Assembly (NCBI RefSeq): GCF_964340395.1 | Contig: NC_135563.1 | Location: 13,335,651 to 13,399,650 of the forward strand | DNA from: Glandiceps talaboti | Lineage: Eukaryota > Hemichordata > Enteropneusta > Spengelidae | Length of the DNA: 64,000 nt | Direction of reading: 5' to 3' | Shown: positions 11,101-21,000 of the stretch, one piece after another | How the letters are laid out: each line of letters opens with the position of its first letter | Position numbering within the stretch: the stretch's first letter is position 1 | Position numbers and translations under genes: made by a program | Notes under the pieces: generated by a model | What the model was told of the DNA's origin: nothing | Seen by the model: the letters and a program-made list of their open reading frames with translations, nothing else | Databases searched by the model: none

Positions 11101-13960
11101 GCACATTTGATAACACTGGGTCTAATTAGACTGTAAGATATGTCAAGTTGTTCAGCCCTATCAGGCTTCTTTAACCACAACAATGAGTGCTAGCTGATAA
11201 CATGGCAGGAATGTCTGTATCTTACAGACTTGGTCTGAATGTCTACTGTTTAATTTATAGGTAAAGTCTGAGAGTTATTCACAAGAAAAGCTCTCTTTGA
11301 AATTTTAGATATTTTCCCCCATGATATTTTGCTAACAAAATTAGTGACTCTGGGATAGCCTGTGGACTGACTGGGAAAGCCTTGACAGTTCCACAGAAAC
11401 GTGATATCGAGCGTGTAATATAGCCCTGTCACGTAGTCCCAAACCTGAATGGGTCTCTGTAGCATTTGTGTGTGTTTGTGTGTATTTGTCTGCATACAGA
11501 AAATCGATGGGAGGCACAACATTTTTTTTTTTAAATTTGTCTTCATATTTACAGCTATGGATAGTTAAGGTTTTCTCTGGGTACTCCGGTTTCCTCCTGC
11601 TTTTCAACACTAAGGCACTCTAAGTGGTGACCAACAAATTTCAAATTTATTTGGATGAATAAAGACTATTATTATTACGAGGTATTAAATTTGGCATTCA
11701 CGGTTTGTTTGAGTTCTGTGATCAAACTTTAATATAGAGGTATTCATAATTATGAACATGTATTACATACTGGGGAAAGGCAAGTTATAAGTAGCAGAAT
11801 TGAGATCATATCTTAAAATTTCACAATGTGTAAATACAGAATTGACATACAGTTGCAACATATGAAAGCATAGTATTGTAACACTGTGGTCTGTAGTCTT
11901 GTGAACCATAGTAAATCATAAGCTGTTTGTGAAGAAGTATCAGAACCATTGTGCCTTCTAATGATTGCCAACTTTTGTTGTTGCGAGTCAAACTGATAAA
12001 AAGTGGCATTTCTTGTGAGTCACCACATAGTAAGAGATAGAGAGGAACACCAAATTTTGGTTCATCACTAGAAATTGTGTGTCAGTGGCACGTCAAATTT
12101 TCTTAGAGGGCACACTGAATTCAGAACTCTATATGTTTACCATAGCTGCAAAGAGGCTAGGTAGTTTTTAAAACGATCGAATATCATTAAAACTTGATAG
12201 TGCTACTATTTCATATCAATTACAAGTAAATTAATTCAAATTTATCTAGCAGTGAATACAGAAAATACTTTCTAAAGGTTATGGAGGAAATTAGATTCTG
12301 AAAAGATACATATTTTATTGAATCCTAGACTTGACATGTTTCCTGTGGAATTCTTTGAACACAAACCTTGTCTTTAGTATATACCTAGATTGTTCATTGA
12401 TAGTTTATTGCCTTTCAAGACTACTGGCCAAAATGCAGGTGTTATGGAACAACAATAAAGTAAATCAAAGATGTCCGGAAAATACACACATGCATGTCCG
12501 GAAAATACACACATGCATCGACAGATTTCACTAGAACTAGTCTTACATGGTATATACCTCGATGACCTGAATTGATAACATTGTTATCTCAGTTTGAAGT
12601 CATGATTATTTTCATAACTATTACAACTATTTACTACCTGGCAATGCCTAGGGTATTGCACTCAACTACTGGTACTCAACAAACTATTTGGCCAAAATAG
12701 ATTCTACGAGTTTGTTAAATAAATGGAGATCAGTCCAACTACAGATAAAGCACACTTCGCCGGAAGGTCAGATTTTTTTCCCCTCGCAAGTTCATTAGTT
12801 ACATTTTTAAGCCAGTGACTTTTATATCGCTGTTTACACTTATATTGTTTTTCTTCTCTTAGTGGTAAGTTTTTACATTATTCTAGAATTTAAAATTAAG
12901 TTGTAAACTTATTTGATAACTTTATGAAATGTTTTATGCCAAAAATTTTCTGTTTAACAGAATAAAAGACACAATGGTTCAATTGAGTTCAAGCATTTTG
13001 TTCATACTTGCACAAATATGAACTTCAAACTCTGCACACTATTACTGAGATTTTTAAGAATTCAACATAGTTCTGGATTGTCATTCTTACAGTTCCAATC
13101 TGGTGAAAGGTCAGTCATATCAGCATATTTTGTCCATACCTCCGAAAGATGAGTGAAAGGCAGAGAATTGGTCAAATGACCTTAATTTAATTTCAAATGT
13201 ACCTAAATTAAAGCTTGGCGTTTAGCCATACAAACTGTTGTTAATGAGCCAAAAATATGTTATGCTATATATTCCACAAGTAGGATGTTTTGGCACGGAC
13301 ACAAAAATGCAGCTCAGCTTTTTTTTTTTTTTTTGCTTTTTTTGAAGTTGGTTTACCTTTCATGGCTTTGGATGGATTTGACAGTTATGAATGTATGCTG
13401 TATATCTTTTAATTGGAATTGGTCCAGTGTGAAGTTTAATTCCTGAGTATTTTAAAAAACATTTATGGGCATTCAAATTGAAATGATACGGCATTGCTTT
13501 CAGTATTACCAGTAATATTAAGAAAACAAACTCAATTGACTCTGTGGTTCAAATATTTTCCATTCTTGCATGTTTCTTGTATGTTATCACTGTCGATGTT
13601 CAGACAATAATTAGAATGTGAGTGTGTGTTTTCAAATGAAAATTCATCTGTGTTAGTAATCCAATGTATTAAATTAAACTTTCATTCCAAACATAAGTAT
13701 CAAGTTTCAGGGTCATGTTTGGTACAAAAATTTAATTTAATACAGTATCTGTGTGTATTTGTCAATATAGCCTCTTGAATTCAAAAGTATGAAATGTATC
13801 ATTCCTTCTACCAAGGTAGTCTTCAGGGATTATCTGAGGCCTTTAATATCACTATTACCTGTATACAGGAGAAGACTAACATTGAGTGCAATCAACCTAC
13901 CTTGTGGTATGGGTCTGGCTCTGCTCCCTCACGGGGAGCTCTAAAAAGCAACACCTTCAT
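2117..13960 (-). CDS. UROS: Uroporphyrinogen-III synthase, 3' end beyond the window
   Basis: Cytosolic enzyme that cyclises hydroxymethylbilane to uroporphyrinogen III in haem synthesis. Coding exons on the minus strand in reading order are 13960-13901, 6720-6543, 5109-4960, 4407-4324, 4017-3932 and 2215-2117. They join in frame to 219 residues; the human protein, from memory, has 265. Landmarks matching the human enzyme are the start MKVLLFRAPREGAEPDPY, then GLEATSIPVLSFEF, FTSQRAVEA, AYVVGTGT, LLFPCGTLKRE, VYKTTAHPQ and FFSPSG. The expected C-terminal exon (human IGPTT region) was not found and should lie left of base 1. The intron after 3932 begins with GC instead of GT (CAG|GCAAGT), and only that junction keeps the frame. 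Introns are large: 7.2 kb between the first two coding exons and about 4 kb in the 5' UTR. The start ATG at 13960 is preceded 25 bases upstream by an out-of-frame ATG opening a 13-codon upstream frame. Identity is secure. Confidence 0.93.
2216..3931. other. UROS intron region
   Basis: Non-coding. It holds the foldback MITE at 3212-3693 and otherwise unique AT-rich sequence. The minus-strand intron here starts with the GC donor at 3931-3930 and ends at the acceptor just above 2215. Confidence 0.6.
3212..3693. mobile_element. Foldback MITE with ~140-bp inverted arms, flanked by 15-bp direct repeat
   Basis: The left arm (about 3222-3355) and right arm (about 3559-3690) are diverged inverted copies. 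The left contains catctgacacaacatcatag then gcgttcctgtaccaaa, and the right contains tttggtacaggaacgcctat. The tips read aatctgattaaaat. The 15-bp sequence ccacttgtgtaatct is present at 3212-3226 and again at 3679-3693; part is probably a target-site duplication and part the element tip. The central 200 bases are unique. No transposase is present. The same tip sequence marks related copies at 4598-4792 and 9490-9560. Confidence 0.75.
4598..4792. mobile_element. MITE with caatctgattaaaat tips
   Basis: The element begins caatctgattaaaat and ends in its near-complement attttaatcagactg. Internal arms also pair: ttgccttatttacctctatt on the left against tacaaaggaaaacaaggcaa on the right. It lies in the UROS intron between the exons at 4324-4407 and 4960-5109. 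Non-autonomous; a related end is at 9490-9560. Confidence 0.65.
6264..6495. mobile_element. Inverted-repeat element with internal ~41-bp duplication, beside UROS coding exon 2
   Basis: The termini cctgaaacaaaacattgtct and its inverted counterpart near 6470-6493 (ttttgtttcaggt) pair with each other. Inside, a unit containing ctggctcaacaaaaatctta is repeated three times in direct order and once inverted. The right end lies only about 47 bases from the splice donor of the UROS exon 6543-6720. No coding potential. Confidence 0.65.
8590..10270. repeat. Irregular tandem array, ~60-bp units
   Basis: Units contain tgtgacattacacttgggac followed by aaatacctgaaaat and ggttctagtacata. Copies are dense at 9580-10260, with outliers at 8590-8720 and 9195-9245. 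A higher-order unit of about 170 bases containing accatcaacatacagtgaca repeats two or three times near 9840, 10040 and 10190. It lies inside the UROS intron. Short reading frames here are by-products of the repetition. Confidence 0.85.
9490..9560. mobile_element. Solo end of the caatctgattaaaat MITE family
   Basis: Contains ggaaatagaggtaaatgaag and ends attttaatcagattg, the reverse complement of the left arm of the element at 4598-4792. Only one end is recognisable. Confidence 0.5.
11128..11230. mobile_element. Small MITE, agactgtaag ends
   Basis: Starts agactgtaagatatgtcaa and ends with the inverted cttacagact. Same family as 21257-21364, 25619-25713 and 36306-36398. About 100 bases, non-coding. 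Confidence 0.5.
11560..11685 (+). repeat. SINE 3'-tail fragment
   Basis: Contains gggtactccggtttcctcct, then cactaaggcactctaag, and ends near attattattac. The same order is seen in the fuller copy at 35755-36010 and the tail at 55010-55175. The tRNA-like head is absent or too diverged to recognise. Confidence 0.55.
11947..12117. mobile_element. hAT-like MITE
   Basis: Closely related to 36757-36934. Inverted ends are cattgtgccttctaa and ttagagggcacactg. Flanks share tcagaac on both sides with a small offset, compatible with an eight-base target-site duplication. About 170 bases, no coding capacity. Confidence 0.6.
13617..13735. repeat. Dispersed repeat, pair with 19125-19240
   Basis: The segment containing tcaaatgaaaattcatctgt and ccaatgtattaaattaaact resembles the segment at 19125-19240 over about 110 bases. 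Family unknown and no terminal structure seen. Confidence 0.5.
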
Positions 13961-14650
13961 CTTCAAGTCTTTGCCACACCTTCATATTTGTCCTAGCTAG
14001 AGAGAAATTTGATAAACTTTGTTTAGATGACATGTGAAAAATAACATCCCTGACAATCAATGTACAAACACATTCTCATATAACTACCATAATAAAAACA
14101 TCTATGTGTTCAACATATTAGATGTGATTGACAGTTTTCACTCATGCTGTCACCTCTAACGAACATTTGAAACAATATGAACAAAAAAAGTACAGCAACC
14201 TACAAATCTTGTTCAATACCAATGTAAAGGGAGCACTGAATTATATGGAACAACACCAGTGATGAAAAACAAAAGAAATTCTATTTTGTTTGATAGAGGG
14301 CATAGTTCTGTGAAGCCATCAGATGCAGATATAAGGTATGAGTGGTTTTCACTATCTAATAATAATCAACTATTAATAATATAATTCTAATAAGACTAAT
14401 TATAATAACTACATAGTTTTTACAGTCAGGACTCAAATGTTCTTAAAAGATGTCGGGAAAAGATGTGCGTACCTGTTGCACATTATCATTTTGTATAAAT
14501 TTCATATTGTAAGTCATATCTTGTCATCACTTAGTCTTGCATTGTGCGATGTATCAAAAGAATGCAAAATAAAACAAAATTTAAAAAAGTGATAAAATAT
14601 TGTCTGTATATATTTTTTGTATAAAATTTAAATCCTTTCATCATCCAGAT

Positions 14651-14970
14651 AGCATTAAAAAAATTGTGTTCTTCCGATTACGTTCAATTCTGAAATAGGT
14701 GGGTAGGTAGATTTTTATTCTTACTTTTATTTTATGTGTGAGTGTCCAGTTCAGGTAGTTACTGTTGTTTTATTGTCTTTGTGTTATTGGTTTCTTCCCA
14801 TCAGATGTACAGCCATTACAGAATGGAAGAACAGTTTTATATTGTCTTTTTGAGTGGATGTTAGTTTTTGTATCCACTATTTCTCATTGAACTTCACAAT
14901 TTTCACAATTTTATTATTTTTTTCTCAAATACATGAAAATAAAGTTTTGGGTGGGCAGCGAAAAACTTCA
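14651..14970 (+). mobile_element. MITE A copy (aattgtgtggttcc family), right end truncated
   Basis: Shares with 62860-63243 the ordered blocks gtgtccagttcaggtagtta, ttcttcccatcagatgtaca, gaagaacagttttatattgt and atccactatttct. The right terminal repeat is not recognisable. Confidence 0.75.
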
Positions 14971-14998
14971 TGTTTTCTTGTTTTGTTCGTTTGTTAGT

Positions 14999-15037
<39 letters not shown>

Positions 15038-17514
15038 TTTGGGGGTTTTTTGGGGGGGTGGCTTATTCTTATCTAACACCTTAGAAAACTGAATATTTAA
15101 AAGGGCATGTGTTGTGTACATATACAACTAAAATGAAGAATGTAGAAAGCTGAAAATACATAAGGCAACTTCATTGAAAACATACATGTATACATATATA
15201 TACATAGAAGTACATGTATCATATGCACCATATAACAAGTTTTATTAGACAGTTATGACTGACTGTAACATACACCATGTATACTCTCTTCCTCCGATCA
15301 CTCTTAGTCACATACTTTGAATGACTTATCTGTTAATAATAGAATTAGACATCACCATTTAAAGACAGATACAAGGTTGTTTTCGAGATTGCCTCCTCTC
15401 ACAGGAAGTCTATTGTTTGAAATAGAACTCTGCTGTCATGAATAACAGGCTTCAATTTGTACTTCTTACTCTAAGTATAGACATCTATGCTCCAAGCCAA
15501 ATACTTGCCTGTTAATCTGTTAATAATAATTAGACTATCATCAGAATGCAAGGCTGTTTTTGGAGATTGTCTCATCATCCTCACAGGAAGTCTTGTCTCA
15601 TTTTGTTAACAGGAAGTCTATTATTTGAAATTACAATATACATGTACTTCATATTAACTGGAGGCAACTAGATAAAACTGGATCATGACATTCCAAACAA
15701 TGCATACTTTACAGTTTAATACTGAAGTGAACATCTTTGTCAAGGAATGCTGTTCCTATTTAGCATGGTAATTTCTCTTTTTTTGTTATTTTTGGGAAAC
15801 TCGATAAAGAAATATTGGAATGTCATACTAGATGATATTTACATTGGAGTAAATGTAAACCAAGATATTTTCGCTACCAGAAAATTTTGTGATTTTTCAG
15901 TTTATCAGCTAGTTATCAAAGACAAACCTGCACTAATGACCAGACTAGTACATTGTGTTTATGCACTAGCTTATTATTTTTGCGTTTTAGTTTTCCAGCG
16001 ATATAAGCAAAAATAAATCTTAACTAAAAATTTCCAGGTTTTTAGCACTTTACTTTCACTAAGTGATTATTTTTCTTAAAATCCTTAGCTCAAACTATGA
16101 ATAATCCCAGTGAAAATACTTCCTACCAGCTTTCTGTATGTACTACAACATATACAGAAACAGTCTTGATAAGAAATAATTTCACCAAGATTTCAGTTGA
16201 TACAACTATCATTCATTTCACACTGGGCAATAATTTAACATAAAAACTGAAGTGAATTAAAAATTAAAAGTTACTTAAAAGTAAAATCTGAAAGCTAAAG
16301 TTAAAAGTAATCCAGACAATTTCCAAACGTTGAAACATTGGAAGAATATAAGTTAATGGTAGCATGGCAAAAACCAGTGAAGGAGTTAAAGTTAAGTAGA
16401 AGTCAGATAATAAATGAACATTTTCAAATTTTATAAAAATGAAATTCAAAGTAGACTGAAATATTTATAGAATTTGAAGAAAGTTAATCAAATGTAAAGG
16501 CGTACAAGCTGAGTTTATACATTGAGCGAGATTTATCCATATTTCAAAGTCACTCGTCTATAGTATTCTACTTATTGTTCAAAGCATATGTAACTATAAC
16601 TTGACTGAACTCAGACCTGGTAATAAAATATAAGATATAAACGATGCAATGACATTTTTGATAATCAAAAAATGTCGAGAAATCCATACTAGCAAATCAA
16701 CTGTTCTAACAAAACCAGAAGGCAATTGTGATGTCATAGAATGCATGTATCAACAGTAATATTATAATGTAATAGTTTAATCAAGGTTTTATGTCAGTAT
16801 TTTCCCTTGTGTATAAGGCAAAAGGTTTATAAACGTGAGCTTGTGCCACTTTAAGCTGGGCAAAAAAAAAACCAGTAACACGACAGTTTGAGTTCAGCAT
16901 GAATGAGTAATAACCAGGTATTGGTACTTTGTAAGAATCTATTTTGTGCTCAGTGCTGATGGACATAAAAAATAGAGAGAGAAACCAGAGAAATTTGCTC
17001 CCTATCACAGAGAGTTTCAACTGACATTCTTTATTCTGGCCATGAATAAATATAGTTTTTAAAGACATTAAGTCAACAGCAAAGCAGGCAAATTCAGTGA
17101 AAATTGATACCAGACACAAACTGGGCACTTTATGAACATTAAAATACCTGGTAAGGGTTCAAGGTATCTGCCAATCTACCAAAGTTAGATACTGTTTGAA
17201 ATTTTGACTTGTGATGATACAGAACTCATGCCAGTCATCTTTATAATCAGTATGAACAAGTAAGACAAATACACAACAGAAACACCAGATTATGATCAAA
17301 GTCACAAGTATACTGTGGGTCTGATTATTAAAATGGTTACTTTTATACAAATATATCTTGTTGTCACTGAGTATTACATTGTGTCATGTACTATGGAATG
17401 CATATATGCAATCTCCTGTATCACAAGAATGCCAAATTATGGCAAATAAAACAAAATACATGTTAGTTATAAAAATCAATTTTACATTCAAATCTGTGAA
17501 CTGAACATAGTACA

Positions 17515-17700
<186 letters not shown>

Positions 17701-17973
17701 AACGTTATCTGGTTTGAGGTAAAATTCATATTCCTCGTATGATTTCATGCACGCTGATAGGACACTTTAGTGGAATCAGCAGACGACATAACAACATCAT
17801 AAGTCGTAAAAATACATGCCCTCCACAAGTATCGGTTTGTTGCGTCATTAATTTGCCCGTCTGTTATCAATTGTAGTTCTAAGCACAGTTTGTTGATTTT
17901 CAGACTTGTATTCCTCACGTTGAATTGGACTGCACATAATATAAAGGAATCGGTGTTAATTTAATTTTCTTAC

Positions 17974-18012
17974 CTGATTCTCTTCGTCTGGAGTCAGTGT
18001 CGTCTGAACAAC
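17974..18012 (-). other. UROS non-coding 5' exon
   Basis: On the minus strand the sequence around 18012-17974 ends in AATCAG followed by the consensus donor GTAAGA. The expected acceptor for the coding exon is the pyrimidine-rich ctctctag near 13998-14005. The 5' limit is inferred from closeness to the divergent BCCIP start and was not observed. Confidence 0.55.
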
Positions 18013-18057
18013 CCGGAAATGACGTAAAGTTTCATTCGAATGTCATAGGTCATCAAG
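17990..18057. promoter_or_regulatory. Shared bidirectional UROS/BCCIP promoter with ETS and CRE-like sites
   Basis: The first UROS exon and the BCCIP start codon at 18058 are separated by less than about 85 bases. Between them lies ccggaaatgacgtaa (18013-18027): an ETS-type ccggaa core (18013-18018) directly followed by the CRE/ATF-like tgacgtaa (18020-18027). ETS sites are common in TATA-less bidirectional housekeeping promoters. No TATA box was seen. Transcription starts are inferred. Confidence 0.6.
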
Positions 18058-21000
18058 ATGGCTTCCCACGGTAAGAAAAGGAAAACACTACCAAAACAGA
18101 TTGAAAATACTGACCCAGAGGGGTACGGTGATGCGGAGCTGAACGACTCCGGAGAAGAAATGGCTTATGAAGAAGGGGTTGACTCTGATGACAACTCTGA
18201 TGTCGACATACATGAGGTAAATTTCACCATTAATACATTATCGAGGTACACGTGGTTGAATGAAAGGGCCATATGTATATGGGATGCGCGTGTCATCGGT
18301 GTCACTTCAATAACTTTATCAGTCATCACGTTGCGCAGGGATATATATATTCATCTGTGACTTTCTTGTGTAACTGTTATTGGTTTAAAGATGAGGGGCT
18401 ATAGCATAGGTCGATTTTCAAATATTATAATTTATAATGTGGTCACATGACAAGTTGAACTCCGCCTGACCTTTTAATATTTGCCCGATCCCGCGACAGC
18501 CATCACCATCATGGACACCACCGACATGAATTGCCTTCATTGTGGGGGACGTTTCAAAAAAAGACAGAAGGGGTATAGTAGAAGTTCTTTAGTTGCACAC
18601 GTAGGCATGAAAGAAAAAGTTTATGTAGCAATGGCTGATGTACTTCCAATGGGACAGGCTCCCCCACCCCAATCCAACAAATTTATATGCACGAGTTGTC
18701 ACATTCTCTTGCATACTGCTCGAAAGAAAAAACACGATTGTCTGAAAGCAGAGAAAGCTTTCATTGCGAGAAGGGCCAAGAGAGCGTTAGATAGCACTGT
18801 AACAGAAACTGAAAACATGATAAACCTTCCACAAAATAACAAGGTTGCTCATTCCAAAGTAAAGGTAGGTATATCATCATGATAGTTGGTAGTATTGTCT
18901 ACTTTACCTTTATATAAATTAATCAAAGAAAAATGAACTGTGTTGCATTTGTTTTGATTTTGAATCAGTTGTTCTAACTTCTACAATGCTGTTTTTACCT
19001 TCCATAAGGGAAGGTTATAGGTTATATATTAATGAATGTCTGTGTGTCTGTGTGTCTGTGTGTGTGTGTCTGTCTGTCTGTCTGTCTGTGTCTGTTATTT
19101 CTCAAAAATGACTGATTCATTGGAAATTTGTGCACTTGTCTTCAAATGAAATTTCATCTGTGTTGGCATTCCAATGTATTACATTAAACTTTCGTTTCAA
19201 ACTCAACCTTGAAAAGTGTTATCTGAAATTTCTGACTGGTTATACTTCAATCTTTACCAAAATATTTGCCATCTACTCAGCGCACAAGATCTTACAGACA
19301 TGTGAGCTTAATAAGGGGTTTTAATAGGTGCCTGGAAATTTTGGGTTTTAGGTGCCTGGAAATTCGTATTACCCTCAGTCTCTGTTTGTTGATGATCTGT
19401 ACACTTGGATGTAAATGGCTTCCTTCAGCCCTCGCTCAAAATGCTGGGTTTCTGTATCAAGGAGAATTAAACTTTGTCAATGTTGACAGAATGTCCTGGT
19501 GATTCTATGTGCATCTACTGGGAGACTTGTACACACATTAGAGGTAGAAGTGATTAGCTTGTGGGTAATATCCATACATACTAATTAGACTAATTTGCAT
19601 ATCAACACATTTTTCCTGTTTTGTTTACAGGAAGTACAAGTAGAGTTTGAAGCACATTCACCAATAGACAGTGACTTTGATGGTATCAAGCGACTTCTAC
19701 AACAGGTAGGATATATACAACTGAACTTTGACTAAAGGACTGTCACAAAATTTCACATAATTCAGGAAGGGACATTCGTTTACTGGCCTAGGTCAAGACC
19801 CCCCCCCCCCCCCCAAACGAGTGTTAACAAGTGCAACATCGAGATTTGTGAGGAACTATACAATACATGTTTCATTTGGCAGCACATACTCTTTAGCATT
19901 GTGTATATATAAGTACAGAGCTACTTCTTAGTAGTAAAGGTGTGAGATCTCTTGCTATCCCTTGGTAACACATAATGAATATTAAAGTTATCATTATCAA
20001 ATATCCTAATGTGGAAAAACAAAATTCAGCTATCAAAACAAACCAAAATTTGGAAAACAAAGTTTAGTGGGATAATGAAGAATTTAAATTTTCAGGGATG
20101 TTGATCACACTTAATTATACTGATTACATTTTAAATATCTGTTCTTTTTTTTCTCTTTCTTTTCTTAACTTGATATAACCATCTTATTTCTTCTATTGTG
20201 AACTAGCTGTTTTTGAAGGCCAGCGTAAATTTATCAGAATTAACAGACCTTATTATTAGCCAGAACTACGTTGGCAGTATTATCAAGGTAAGCGGTCAAT
20301 CAGATTAAAATCTGATGTAGTCTCGGTTACCCAGATTCTCGTTTGGGGTGGTCTCGTAGGTAGAACCCCCAGTGGCGATAGTCTGGGTAACCAAGACTAA
20401 ATCTGATATAGAGAGTACATCTCAATTTTGTTTTTGATTTTGTTGTTCTGAGAGTGAGTTCCTGCTTCCTACATCTCACCCAGTACCATAGGAGTTCACA
20501 TTCAAATCTCTCATGTACACATAGCCAATTAAAATCCACTTTACAATTAACACTACAGGATTAATGTTGACGAACAGACCCATCAAAACAATAACAACGT
20601 CTGTATGCAAGCCTGGTTTGAATAGAGAGTTCTGAGGTTTTTGACATTAGAAATGTTCTTATTGGTAGAGTGGTCTACTTAACATGGAATTTGAATGTGA
20701 ACTCCTAAAAGTAAACTACTGATATCAACTTTGAAATACACATACAAATAAAAAAAGTTGTTTGGTTCCGGTTACCTGACCCTAAACTTTTTTTACATAT
20801 TCGAGAAGAAAAAAAAAAAAAAATTGTAAAAATTGTGAAGTCATGCAAGAAATAGTTGATGCGGAAACTGACATCAACTGAAAAAGACAATATAAAACTG
20901 TTCTTCCAATCTGTAATGGATGTACATCTGATGAGAAGAAGCCAATAATACAGAGACCATAATAGAAACCAACAGAAAAACATAACTACCTGAACTAGAT

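Larger units (their letters stand above)
6721..13900. other. UROS first coding intron, 7.2 kb
   Basis: No exon was recognised on either strand. It contains the 8590-10270 tandem array, a MITE end at 9490-9560, small MITEs at 11128-11230 and 11947-12117, SINE-tail sequence at 11560-11685, a poly-G run near 7826-7844 and a 24-bp unit present twice at 12470-12517. The rest is AT-rich unique sequence. Confidence 0.6.

Noticed and set aside
15747-16016. 89-residue plus-strand reading frame with hydrophobic start
   Set aside because: Looks like chance in AT-rich DNA; no promoter, splice sites or known motif.
16781-17128. 115-residue minus-strand reading frame
   Set aside because: No recognisable motif or splice context, AT-rich composition, inside the UROS 5' intron.
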